In this document: positions 9,451 through 21,200 of the stretch, in pieces
How the letters are laid out: each line of letters opens with the position of its first letter
Numbering within the stretch: the first letter of the stretch is position 1
NCBI GenBank assembly: GCA_964200185.2
Contig: CAXNAD020000150.1
Coordinates: 1-27,135, forward strand
Direction: 5' to 3'
Length of the DNA stretch: 27,135 nucleotides
Origin: Choristocarpus tenellus KU-1152
Taxonomy: Eukaryota > Phaeophyceae
The notes under the pieces: model-generated
What the model saw: only the letters and a program-made list of their open reading frames with translations
Told to the model about the DNA's origin: nothing
The model's database searches: none
Translations under genes and position numbers: made by a program

Positions 9451-10488
9451 CAGGGACTGAACCTGATTTATGTGCTCTGGAGTATATTTTTTGCTTCTTC
9501 CTCCATGACAACATACATATGTATCTATGTATCTGACAAAAATCCCAACACTATTGCAGAGCTTATAGGAACAGGGAGTGGAGTAACACTTGAGCGGCTC
9601 TTGAGGAGAATGAGTCGTGCTGATGATGCAAGCATTGTCTCCAAGTCCCAAGAAGGTCTGACCACGATGGTGATGGTAATTTTGAAGATGGTCAGGCCAT
9701 TTTATCTGACCGTGTTAGAGCTGAAGACGGAGACCACGTGTCTATGGGCTCCTAATAAGGCTGCAGACATCACGCAGATCCAGACACTGGACAAGGAATA
9801 CTCAGTGTAATCAGACTGATTAGTTCATTTACCTTAGAGGGACAATCAGTTGTGACAAAGCTTCTATCACTGCCAAGATCAGCTGGGGGATCTAGAAAGC
9901 TTGGAGGTGTTTTGGAAAATGTAGCCAGATGTTCTATGGCAGGACCTCAGGTGAATCATTTGAGCTTAAGATTTGAAAGCACAAAGCTGAAGTGTTTGAG
10001 GTTCTGTTTCTGGGTTTATGACACCGTCCCACTCTGACAGGTCCACTACCTGAAGGTTCGCTCCCATCACCTCAAATTCCTTACTTGTTTTAACTTGTTT
10101 TAATTTGTTTCATTGAACTTCGCGAACGAGAACAGACCAATCACGCCCTGTCCTACAAAGTTGCCCTTTGAAGCCTGGATGTGAGATTATAGAGGTGAAT
10201 GTGTGCAAAAAATGTAGACCCCTTTTTGCTGGGTCGAATGAGTGTATAAAGGATGAGCGACTTTCCAAGGTGATGATGTTTGAGGACCTTGTGCGAGGAA
10301 AACATAAGCAAGGTGGAGATGGGAAGAACTGGTCGGTGTGCCTGCAAGATGACCTAAGGAATTTTGGGATTACAGTTGAGCGATGGACTGCAAGGAAGAA
10401 CAGAATCAACAGGAGGAGTACGAGTGTGTTGCTGCTGGCACAGCAACGTTATGACAGAGGGACATTTCAAGGAAGCTGCGATAACTAA
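9451..10488 (+). pseudogene. Fossil non-LTR (LINE) reverse transcriptase, C-terminal half
   Basis: Three successive frames together follow the order of a LINE RT. Frame one (9451-9807) opens with a degenerate QGL...IFFA block. It then reads RMSRADDASIVSKSQEGL, an A-D-D catalytic box at 9619-9627 followed by the usual block with LTV and KTE. Frame two (from 9824) gives FIYLRGTIS, then an amphipathic segment with KAWRCFGKCS and KAEVFEVLF, interrupted by stops at 9893, 9974 and 10019. Frame three (10168-10485) has CEIIEVNVCKKCRPLFAG, KVMMFEDLVRGKH and WSVCLQDDLRNFGI, the conserved tail after the thumb. The normal Tyr/Met-Tyr before A-D-D is Ser-Arg. The endonuclease and 5' half are not visible to the left, as expected for a 5'-truncated LINE insertion. 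Clade is not determined. Confidence 0.75.
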
Positions 10489-12857
10489 TGTATGTCATGC
10501 TGAAGTACCAGCTAAGTAAGGTTCCCAGGCAACCAACCCCACCACCATCAACTCCTGTTCATTGCTGCTTTCTCATTGTATTCTCTCTTTTAGGGTTGAT
10601 TTCTTCTAGCATCCCTTTTTTTTCTTTCCTTTCCTATTGTTTCCTTTGTTGTTTGACATATATGGGTGATGGTGATTTTTAAAAACTTGATGGACCTGAT
10701 ATGGCTCAAGTTGTGGATAGTAGGGCATTCACCTGTTGCAGGATCTTTTCTTTTTTCTTTCACCTTTTTTATTTTCTTATGTAAATGTTGTTTTTCTCAC
10801 TACTGTGTATGTATTGCATTATTTGAACTAGCTTTTTTGGACCCCTCCTCACACTACAAAGTGAATAAAATAATGAATGACAAAAAGCAAAAAATTGGAT
10901 AAATCAATGTGTGAATCAATCATGAAGAAACAACTAGTGGGTTTGGCCGTTTTCTGGAAAACAGACGATGTGTATTTTCCGTGTTTGCATAATGTCCTCT
11001 TTCTTCCATTATTTGTAATGTCTTTACAGCTGTGTGTCCCATCTTTGCCAATCAACCCTGCCCCTCTGGCACCAAGCTCAAGAAGTGCATGTCTAGGAGG
11101 CAGTAACATACTAGAACCATGATTCTACCATGTCGGCCCCATCCATCCTCACAGGAGGTCCCAGGGGCTGAGGGGGCAAGGGCAATACTACACCACAACA
11201 TTAATCCAATCAGCAAAGAAATGAACAGAGAACGGTTTACAATTCCTTGATCAGCTTTTCCAGCATCCCACATGAGAACTCTGTTCCACCAATTAAGGTA
11301 TATCCCACACCCTATGTATGTTACGTTCTTCCACTCCTTGTTTATGTGTATCGTTTTGCATATTTACTGAAGATTGCTGTGTTTAGCATTCCACATCTAC
11401 TCTTCTTTTTGATCACCTTTGCTGCACTCTTCTTAACGCACAGGATTCCAGCTTGACCTCTTAATGATCTACAACCTTTTCCAGTTATATTTGGGCAAGC
11501 CTTCTCATCCCCCTCTGTTAATATTTGTCTTCTCACAGTCGACATTCACATTCAGCAACCAACTTCACAGCAAACATCCAACAAAATATGAAAGGTGGTT
11601 AAAAATAGCCAGTGCCACAAAATTCAATATTCTCGATACTGCACTTGGTATCGACATAACTATCATAAGACAACGTATCACTTATACAACCCTTGGATAC
11701 ACTATATTCCTGCGCACAAAGATTGTAGAGCAGAGGTGGACTTTATGGAGAGTGTGTAAGGTGGACGCAGCATATGCCTTGGTATATATTAAAAACAATC
11801 AAGAACTCAATATGGTAAGAAATATCATACACACTCAGACCTGTTTAACTGTTCCCCAGACCAAAGTCTTGCCTCCTTAATAGAAAAAATCAAGTTAATG
11901 TTTTCAGCCACTAACAGTTTTCACTATGTGGGGTCAACCTGCATCGCCCATGCCCCCCCTCACTTCCACTTTAGTGCTCAGGAATATACCCTTCCTGCAA
12001 GAGAGAACTGAGGGGGCTCTGAAGCCACTTGTCCACCACCTGCCCTGATACACACCATACTTGAGCACTATCCATGCACAGAAAGGCATTGATACATCCT
12101 CTAGGGCCTAGTACTTCTATCAATAACCAGGTTGATATTACGTGACCGGGCACAAGTTGTTCATAGGGTGATAGGTATTAAATAATCAACTGTGGTGACA
12201 AATAACACACCGTCTGTGGACACACATTTACTGAATGGCTTGGTTTTGAAAACTCTCCACCACTGGATGCAACACTGAGTCAAATTATACTTCAAATGGT
12301 ATCTGCTTATCTAGAGGCAAAGGAGAAGCAGTTGTGCCAATGTGGCAAAGGTTGGTGTAACTACTCTAAGTAGTGCTTGTCCTAGCTTGCATGATGTATA
12401 AACTTTGTTCATTCTCTATCACTGTGGCTCTCTTTCTGCAAATGATCCACAAAGGAGGATCCCATCAATCAACCAAACATTGACCTGAGCTTAAGCTGTT
12501 AGTACAGTGGGCGGACATTGTATCCTGCAACTACCCTACCCATCTGTTCAGACTTTCTGCGGCTACATGCTTCTTTTTGCCCACCTGTTAAGACCAATCA
12601 ATCTAAACCTAGCAATTAGACTGTTTGCCCCCCTAACAGAAAATCTTGCAATGTCATACTCAGGGTGGTACTAAAAAGCACACTGGAGCCTCCAAGGAGC
12701 TCACAGTATGAGCATGCCCTTCATGAGTGCACCACAGATGGTAGAAAGCTAAAAAGGTCTCTCTTTGTGCTCACTTGGTTCACTCTCTGAAGATTCTCTG
12801 GACAACATCATTAAAAGCATTGGCACATGATATGAGCCGCTGTCCCAGCTATTTGTT
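10489..12857. other. Intergenic between LINE fossil and fabZ
   Basis: T-rich runs at 10560-10840 may be the decayed 3' end of the LINE. Near 10690-10735 a box-A-like TGGCTCAAGTTG precedes GGGCATTCACCTG, recalling a tRNA D-arm and anticodon arm, but no box B follows. A minus-strand open frame from about 11360 to 11052 encodes a hydrophobic segment and is discussed under findings. Nothing else is supported. Confidence 0.4.
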
Positions 12858-14521
12858 TCACTTGTTTTTAGCTAGTGCAAAGGTAAACTCCTTCACGTCA
12901 ACCGCCAATTTTCCATCTACAAATCCCCTGCCCTTCATCTTTGCAATGCCAAATTTTGGCTTCCAAGCCACAAGCTCCATTTCCATCACGAGCACATCCC
13001 CTGGAACCACCGGCTTGCGCCACTTCACCTGCTCCAAAATAAGGCATGAGGGATGTGTGGTGGCAATGGATATGATGAATGGTGTGTGTTGATTTTTCCT
13101 TTTCCTCTTCATGTGGCAAAAAAAAAAAATTCTGTCAAACTCGATGCAAAAGCAAATGAACTGAAGAAGAAAGTTTGAAGCTACAGAACAACAGAACTAA
13201 AACGGGAAGAACACACATAGTGTTTCAAATGCTGATATTGGAGAAATGGGGGTGTTATGGACACAGCAGGACACAGGCATCTTTCTAATCACACTCTACC
13301 TTGAAGTCTTGAACTCATGAAAGGCTAATGTTTTCATTACCTAGCCCAATCAACTCTTGTTAGTGCATGCAATGTCAAAACCTTGCAGCAGGTTCCCTTT
13401 GGTGCTTTTCAAAGGCGCAAATTACGTTTCTGGATGACAAGTAGAGACCGCACTTTCTTACTGATTAACATACCAACGATCCTAAGACTTAAGTCCAGGA
13501 TTTTATGTACCAAGTACCCCAATGCGTGTATTGATTGTATAGTTTGGGGTTATCTCTCCACTATGGACAGTTTGACTTTAAACTACCTCTGCTGCATGGC
13601 ACAACAATGTGGAATATATTTTTTTAATCGAAACGTTGAAGGAGTTCAACTCTCAGTGTGAAGCCTCCTTAACCAGCATTTGCATTGCATTATCTATCAA
13701 AATGCTAACCGGAGCAAAGTGTATCAAAGATACTTCACGAAACCATTGGGAGGGGGTGGCTGCACTACGTACCCCATCGACGCCACCGAAGAAGAACACG
13801 CCCTCTCCATCGCTGCACGGCTCTTGCAGGCAAATCATCCCCCCCAATTGTGCCATTGCCTCGACCTGCCAGTACACAAATCACATGAAATATCGGCATC
13901 AACGATGTACTTTGGTGGAAAACGAGATCAGATCGTTGGTACTCGTTCGAGATAGTAGCCGCATCCTTGTTGTCATGCAAGATGAGATCCAACGCACAGA
14001 TAGACCTCCGCACTCACATATTCTTCCAAGTGTGGAAAATTTATTAGGTGTGCATGATTTCGTAGAACTGAAGAAAAGATATGGTAGGCCAGACAGAATT
14101 TTGGCATAGAGAAACACACCTGAAGCACACCAGGCATGATCGGGTTGTCCGGGAAGTGACCTGTGAACTGTGGCTCGTTGTTAGAGATGCACTTCACACC
14201 CACGATCCTCTTACCAGCTTCGAAGTGTATCACTTTGTCCACCAGGGCGATGGGATAGCGATGAGGCAAAACCTTTGATATGTGATCAGCTACATTAAAT
14301 ACCGTAGCTGGATGTGCGAACTCCTTGCTAAAGTCCTCGGCAGTAGGACCAGTAGGAGCCTCAACATCGTCTGCCATCCTGAGAGCCGTCCGTCCTTCAA
14401 CGGCCATACTGGCAGGACCCAGTCTCCCCCCCACGAGTCCAGCCGGGACTACAAAGGCGTGCGCTCCATTGACGAGGGAAAGCAAAGCGGCCAACGAGGC
14501 AGCGAGGTAAGGGCGTCCCAT
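12858..14521 (-). CDS. fabZ: Plastid-targeted (3R)-hydroxyacyl-[ACP] dehydratase, 3 exons
   Basis: Exons 14521-14120, 13865-13773 and 13028-12858 join in phase 0 (donors GTGTGT and GTACGT, acceptors GGCAG and GAGCAG) to give 221 residues. FabZ removes water from 3-hydroxyacyl-ACP in type II fatty-acid elongation. The hotdog fold carries LPHRYP (catalytic His87), then [14 protein letters not shown], and VEAMAQLGG with catalytic Glu136 as the second codon of exon 2. Exons 2 and 3 add FFFGGVDG and [13 protein letters not shown], a typical FabZ C-terminus. Residues 1-22 are a signal peptide, [20 protein letters not shown] then HA, cleaved before Phe23. [11 protein letters not shown] and about 40 more residues without strong acidity form a transit peptide. 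That bipartite layout is known for complex plastids of red origin. The ATG at 14521 is the first after an in-frame TAA. Length beyond the presequence, about 150-160 residues, is normal. Confidence 0.93.
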
Positions 14522-15196
14522 GGTCAAGCAGTTGTGCTCAATCTCAACTTAATGTTTATGAGAGAGAGAGTTCACAAACTTTCAAAAATAAAAAAATCCT
14601 GCACGCCTCCACCAATCCTCAATCGAGGTGAGGCAATACAACTTACCATACAACTTCGACTTTGATTAAGTCTCAACTGTCTGTCTGTGTGTTGTCGACC
14701 TGTCGGTCGTCCATCCTCTGTATATGTATTGAATTCCGGAATCTGATTACCACATTGAGCCAACGACGGTGTGCGGAATCTCGAAAATCGAACCAATATC
14801 AGAGCAGGGTGCAAACGTCGTCCACCACAGGTCATATCTAGAGAAGAGCAAGGGGACTGTAAGCACTATATGTTCACCTTCACCTTTTCAATTCCACTTT
14901 CCCGTGCTAGTAAGATTCACTAGGGGGATTGCAACCCAGACCATGAATTGATCTTTAGTCCTACGGCGATGTACCTCGAGTTAACATTTATCCACCCTGA
15001 CGATGCCCCAGGTAGGTGACTTCCAACTCATTGTCGCTCCCAATTGGAGGGTTCGCATACTTTTCGGGCAGGATATCGTACTATATTAGCCACCCTGTGG
15101 AAGGCTTGGAGGTTGCGGGTTAGGGGATTGGTGCGGTTGAATCCTGCTGGCAGTCATCTGAGATTGCCGTGGAGATTTTCCGCACCATATTGAGTC
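14522..15196. promoter_or_regulatory. Shared upstream region of divergent fabZ and SF3A1
   Basis: The two start codons face away from each other across 675 bp, so this stretch must contain both 5' untranslated regions and both promoters. A short GA run lies at 14562-14570. I could not identify a TATA box or initiator with confidence. The regulatory role follows from position, not from a recognised motif. Confidence 0.5.
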
Positions 15197-15292
15197 ATGC
15201 CGGACATCCAAGTTGGGGTGGAAAGCAATGGTGGTAAGGTGGAGAAAGAGGATGCTCCTAAGAGTGGAGCCGAGGGAGCTTACCAGGGCAAG
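15197..15292 (+). CDS. SF3A1: SF3A1 exon 1 (start)
   Basis: Thirty-two codons, MPDIQVGVESNGGKVEKEDA followed by 12 more, ending at a GTCAGT donor in phase 0. The acidic, low-complexity N-terminus before the IIYPPP block is normal for SF3A1. The following intron of 3037 bp is long for this gene, so an extra 5' exon or a different first exon is possible. Confidence 0.65.
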
Positions 15293-18200
15293 GTCAGTCC
15301 GTGAGGGGGTGCGGGTCACCTAGTTATTTGAATCACTGGGATCTAGGATTTCCTTCCACATCACCAACTTAGATTGGTTGTGTTAACTTTATTGTTTTGT
15401 ATTCTGGGGTACGCGTTCCGCACTCCCTGGATCCCTGCTTTGCATTGTCGGAATCTAAAAAAAGGTGTCCGTAACCAGGCGAGGAGAAAATCAGTTCTGT
15501 GGCACATGAAAACATCGGGAGAATGACCTTGCGATTGTCGGAAGCATAGTTGTATGATATGCTGTGTCTTTCATCCGATACCACTCATTTTGGTACCAAA
15601 ATACGTTGCGACAAAAATGATTAATCATCGTTCAATTTGAACTGTTAAACACACTGAGCTTGGTCGGTTGCGCATGGAATGTCTAATCAAGTTGGGTCGT
15701 TGTCGGCAACCTAGGGACTGAGAGTCAATGGGGGCACTTACGAAGCCCCAACAAATCGTGTCCAATCAAAGCTGGTCTCATATCTTCATAAATCCTACTC
15801 GAATCATAACTTTGTAGGTAGATACAAGGCTTGCATGTCCAATACACGTTTTGCTACTGTTGGATATCAATATACGTAACATTTCAAACTTACCTGTCCT
15901 CATCTCATTAACATTTCCTCATGAGCGATTACCATAGCTTTGACGTTTGCCGCTCGCATTACTGGTCTGAGGTAGTTGAATGTTTGGCCACAGATTGAAG
16001 TATAGTGTCAGGGTTTATTTATGGGGTGGACTACCTTTTTTTTACTGAGTTAGCATGAAGTTGCAAGAATCATTTAACCCTTTTCAGTGAAACTTCCCCC
16101 AAAAAGGTCTCCCGAGAGGTTAGAAATTCCCCTGTTGAAGGATCCATTCAAATGTCAGCTGGGGTCCCAAGTGAAATCGTTGTTCACTTGCCTGACTATT
16201 GTACTCATGTGAGGTAGAGGTAGTTGTGGAGATGTGGTTTTACCATACCTTCAGTATAATCTTTTTTCTACTCTGGTGTTCCTAATATTGCAATGAGTAA
16301 GATTGCCATGTGATGGTGTACAACCATTATCAGAATAGATTTTCAAAAGTGTATAGAATTCATAATACCCCCCTTGTGGTAGGTTTAGGGCTATCAATGT
16401 AGCTGTGTTTTACAATGACCCGTGGATCCTTCCTTTTGTAAATCTATCCCCTCTTTTATTTGTGCTTGTCTACTCTCAGTCCTTGGCTATGACATTACAC
16501 GTAAGTTCACCAAGAGCCCTTCTCAAAGGGTAGATACACCCCACTTTAAAGACTTGAATTAAATACCAAATGGGCATTGAAAAAATCGACCCTCCCACTG
16601 GCAAATCGAATCTGACCATGCTGAATATATGGAGAGATTATGAGACTCAAACCCTCAGCATATATGTTTCTAGGTTTATTGTGATATCCTGTTTTCAGTA
16701 TCCTATTATCCTATTATCAATGATCATTCATCGATTGGAACATTTTTTGTTTCTAAACCAGAGAACCCTAACCCCAAATTAGATCACACAAGGACCCCTG
16801 CAAAAAGGAGGGCAGTCTCATACCGGTTTGGGAATTTATTATTATTATCACTACCCTCATTGCTCAAGGTTCATCTACAATAATATGATATTTTTATATG
16901 GTCAAGGGAGTTATTTTCCTGGATTACCTTCTAAGTTAGTGCACAACATAGCAATGGATGGGGGTCAATGTGTTGTGTCCAGTACCAATACCTTTGAGTC
17001 ATATATTCAAACTCAACCTATTGTTGGTGAAATCAGTAAATATGAGGTCATACATTCATTTAGTAGCTTTCAGGGGTGTTAACTATTGCCCAGAGAGGGA
17101 CCAATGTCAGAGAGGTTGATCGTGATTGTCATGGATAACCTCACAGATTAAAAGTTACTGCTAGAAGGGAAATTTAGGGAACATTTACAGATATCCATGT
17201 GCAGAGGTTAAAAGGATTGAGAGGTTAAAATGATTGAGAGGAATCTCAAAGTGATGTGAACGGTCCTGCGGGGGTTGAAAGGCGTTTACGGTGGATTATT
17301 TTTGTATTTCTACACAAGACTGTGTAATGGGAACAATCAACCGTAAACGCCTTTCAAGAACACTGTACTCTTCACAAGGAACCCATTCCATGCATAGTTT
17401 GATTTTTTTATTATCAGGGGGAGTACCAATACCTACTTAAGGGTGGTTTGGTGTTGATGGCAGTACCAGTACCTGACCTATATTAATTGTAATATTTGTT
17501 GCAATTTATTTTTTTATTAGTTTCTACCTGCCGCAGTGGTGTGGCGTGATTGTGTGTGTTGTCTCTCTTTGAAAATTTTGCGCTTATTGTGTACTGGTAA
17601 TTGTGTAGTGCTGGTTGAGATATACATTTTTTGTTGTTGTAAGACCCGCACGGGTAGGGAGATGTTGGACTGATTTCCCCATCTGGTACATTGGTTCTGG
17701 AAAGGCTGGTTGATTCTAATGCAGTACAGAGTTGACAGTAGTTGACAGTAGTGGAGAGGTGTGTGTTATTTGCATTTTGTGTGTGTTTTGGCTGTTTTGA
17801 GTTTTTTCAGTTTTTTTTTTCATGATTTCATTTTTATCAAGGTGAAGATGTTCAATTTTACCAATTTTATTAATTTTATTTAAGAAATTGGCATCGATAA
17901 GGATAAATTGCTTCTGAACACTGAGCGTATTAGGAAGAAAAATCCAAGATGTACCATTATCCACACCTGCAGATTGTGTGCAACAATAATTTATAATAAT
18001 AATATGTGCCATGAGAAATTCAGAGGGTCCTTAAAACTCACCGGTACCCCCCTCTATGTTGTTTTTTGTAACTTTTAAACCAAGACTGTCATAGGGTTAC
18101 TAGTTGCTAGTTCTTAGCTCCTGTACCTTACAATCCAAGAACAAATACCTAGACAGTACTTGTAGATTACTGGCAATGTGCACTGGTGATATTACATTAT

Positions 18201-21200
18201 TATTTTACAAAGTGTGGTGTAATATTTATATTATTTTTTTATGGAGACTGGGTCTCCTTGACTTGATGGGTGTTGACATGACAGGTGTGCCGTGCCCCTT
18301 TGTAATATGTGCATGGCTGGTTTGTGCAGGTAAAGGGTATTATCTACCCCCCTCCTGACATACGGGCTATTGTGGACAAGACTGCTCGATTTGTGGCCAA
18401 GAATGGTAAAAGTTTTGAAGATAGGATTCAGTCCAGTGAGGAGGGAAAGAGTGCCAAGTTCAATTTCATGCGTCCCCATGATCCTTACTATGCATACTAC
18501 GAGTTCAAGATCAGGGATTTTGAAGAGAATGGTGATGCACCCAAGGAGGTGAGGGGATGGTATGAATGTATGAATAGGTCTGCTCAAGTTGTTGTGGCTC
18601 CGATTTACTAATGTATCCCCTCTCCTCTGGCTACATACATATTTTAAAATTTTATTATTTTTTTTAATGGCACTTCTCGCTTCCCATTTTAAATTTATAT
18701 TTTTTTTAGTAGTAGTAGATGCAATCAAATGATGGTAAACAACTTTATTTTTATTTATTATATCGAGAGATAGTAACCTTGTAAAGAGGAAAGGAATGAG
18801 GGTGTTAAAGAGGATTGTGTTGGTTAGACATCTTACAATCGATGCATATCTCCAACTTAGGGTTAGGGTTACAATCGATAACCACCTATTCGCCTGTACT
18901 GATGCCTGCACCAAAGGGTTACTTTGCACTTAAGGATTATTTTGAGCTTTGTGTCTCCATCTTTTGCATGATAGTGACTTACTGCATTGTAATAAACATA
19001 CCTTACATATTATCGCCTGTTGCATTGTTATAGACTGCCACACCTGCACCAGAAAAATCTGAGGCAGAGAATGGAAGCACAGAGGGGGGCTCAGAGGAAC
19101 AACCTGAAGGAGAAGGGGGTGGTGATCAAAAGGGTGACAAGAAGACCGGTCCATCATCATTGTCAAGGAAGGTCTGTCATACCTTGTCACACCTTGTCAT
19201 ACCTTGTCATACCTTGCCATACCTTTTTTGTGGCTCCTCTTACATCTTACAGGTGTTGGAGTATGTATTGGGTGTCAGGGCAACTCCTTGTAGTTAGTGC
19301 ACTGTACTGTACTATACTGTACTATACTAGTAATTGACATCCCTTATTCCTTATGGTGTATGTGTGTTAAGTGTGTGTACCTTGGGAATAGACTACCCCT
19401 TGTGTTCTCCTGTGGAGGACATTTGTCTTGTTCTTGAGGCAGTATGGTGGAGCATCACTGTCCATGGCATTGGCTGCCTTGTCATCGGTAGGTTGTGGAT
19501 GTGCTTGATGACATTAACTCACATTAAGATACTTTGTATGTACCAATAAGTTTCTGGCGTGATAGATCTATCTTTGTGCTAAACCTAGTGCTGAGTTTGT
19601 GGAGAGGATTCAAGTAAATCTACTTTATCATGAGATGATCCAGAGACCTGCTTCTATGGGGTTGGTGATTTTTGTCAATGATAAGCATTTCCAACAGGAT
19701 TCACATCTTGGTAGTGGCACATGACTCTCTACATGTCTAGATAACATAGAAATACTTTTTCCTGATTTAATGTTTATTATTATTATATTATATATTTTTT
19801 GAGTAATTCAGCGTAATGTGGCATAAGACACACACGCACACACGCACACACTTTGCTTTCAAGGATAATCTATTCCCCACATGAATCAAAAGGTATGTAA
19901 TGTGGTTCAGTGTGTGTGTCCGAGTTTGTTGGGGAGGAGGTTGTTGTTGGGCATCTTACTGACAAGTGTGAAGAAACATTTGGTGAGGCATTCATGCTGC
20001 CACAGTTTGGAACAATGGTTGAGCAATCAGCACCATTCACAATCCCCGATTAACCAATCAGCATGCATGAATATGTAAGCACCCCTCAAACTAGAACTCG
20101 TGGGCTATTTTTGGAGACACATCACTTGGTTGGGTAAAGGAATTGTGCCATGCCCAGCAACTAGTGACTTTCTGATACAGTACAGTATGGGTATCATGCA
20201 TATTATACTACGTAATAGTTTCATTGTTGAGATGTTAGACTGTTGTGCTATATTTTGTTAGTTCATAAGTGTCACATTAGTTGTGGTATGTGCTTTTTTC
20301 GTTCCAGTTGTGTGTGTTATTATTACTTGCTATTATTATCATGTTTGACGAATGTGAGTTATTATTACTTGCTATTACTATCACGTTTGACAAATCAAAA
20401 CCCATGGATATAACACTGGTACCATGTACACTTGACTGAAAGCATGAGATACAGCATCTCATGGCGCTCTCCTATCATTAGCTCTTATTAATATCTTACT
20501 AATATCATGCCTGCATCTTTCGCTGCCTTGAATCAGTGAATCAACCACTTGTGGGTTGTGTCTAGCTTTGAGGAGAAAGTTTTGGCCCTACAGGACCTTT
20601 CAGAGTATTGTTATTGTTGTTTTTAATATAGTTTATTTTCTATCCCTAATGTATTGAATATGTCTGATGGTGTTAGTTGTGTTAGTTATGCTATTGAGGT
20701 GTCCTTCATGCCTGAGCTGTAGGAGGGGAGGAATAAGCAACAACTCCATATGTATAAATAATAATATAAGAAAGTGAAGTGAAGGTGAAGTGAAGCAAGA
20801 GAAAAATTGTATGGTTCTATCAAATGTATTGTTCTATCAATTGTGTATGTGCAGTGAACAAAAAAGAATATCCTCCCTAACCCTATCATCACCCATTTGT
20901 TGTACAGGCGGTGATGGCACCAATTGCCAAGGCTGCACTTTCACTTAACAAAGACCAGGCACCCCCACCATTTGAGTTCAGTGTGGGGCACCCCATGGGA
21001 CTAACAGCATTGGATGTTGACATCATCAAGGTAATGAATGCATCACAACCTAGACCGTGAATTGTATTGATTGCAATGAAAGTCTATACCAAAGATTGAT
21101 TGATACCACCGGTTGTTGTGAACTTACACTATATTGTATTGTATTGTATTGATTGCAATGAAAGTCAGTGTAAGTTAAGGTTAATGTTAAGATGGAGGCA

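Larger units (their letters stand above)
15293..18329. other. SF3A1 intron 1 (3037 bp), no gene seen
   Basis: No coding exon could be supported on either strand. It contains a tandem 17-bp repeat at 17203-17241, the long hairpin at 17275-17357, and a short CCCTAA-type motif at 16764-16775. Confidence 0.55.

Noticed and set aside
9298-9480. Minus-strand open frame with a Lys/Glu-rich, coiled-coil-like composition
   Set aside because: It is the reverse of T- and C-rich DNA next to and partly overlapping the LINE remnant. There is no start context, splice sites or family match, and the plus-strand RT reading explains part of it better.
11464-11880. 138-codon plus-strand open frame
   Set aside because: It is open by low GC content. 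The composition is unlike the confirmed genes here, and there are no domain motifs or splice evidence.
13609-14109. Plus-strand open frames of up to 166 codons across fabZ
   Set aside because: They are shadows of fabZ exons 1 and 2 and the intron between them. They have no domain.
6517-14521. A lipid-synthesis operon or cluster formed by the acyltransferase and fabZ
   Set aside because: The genes are about 4.7 kb apart with LINE debris between them, each with its own introns, in a eukaryote. Two related genes on one strand are not enough evidence for a cluster.
18231-18929. 232-codon minus-strand open frame
   Set aside because: It overlaps SF3A1 exon 2, which has clear SURP conservation on the plus strand. 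The minus frame has no recognisable motif.
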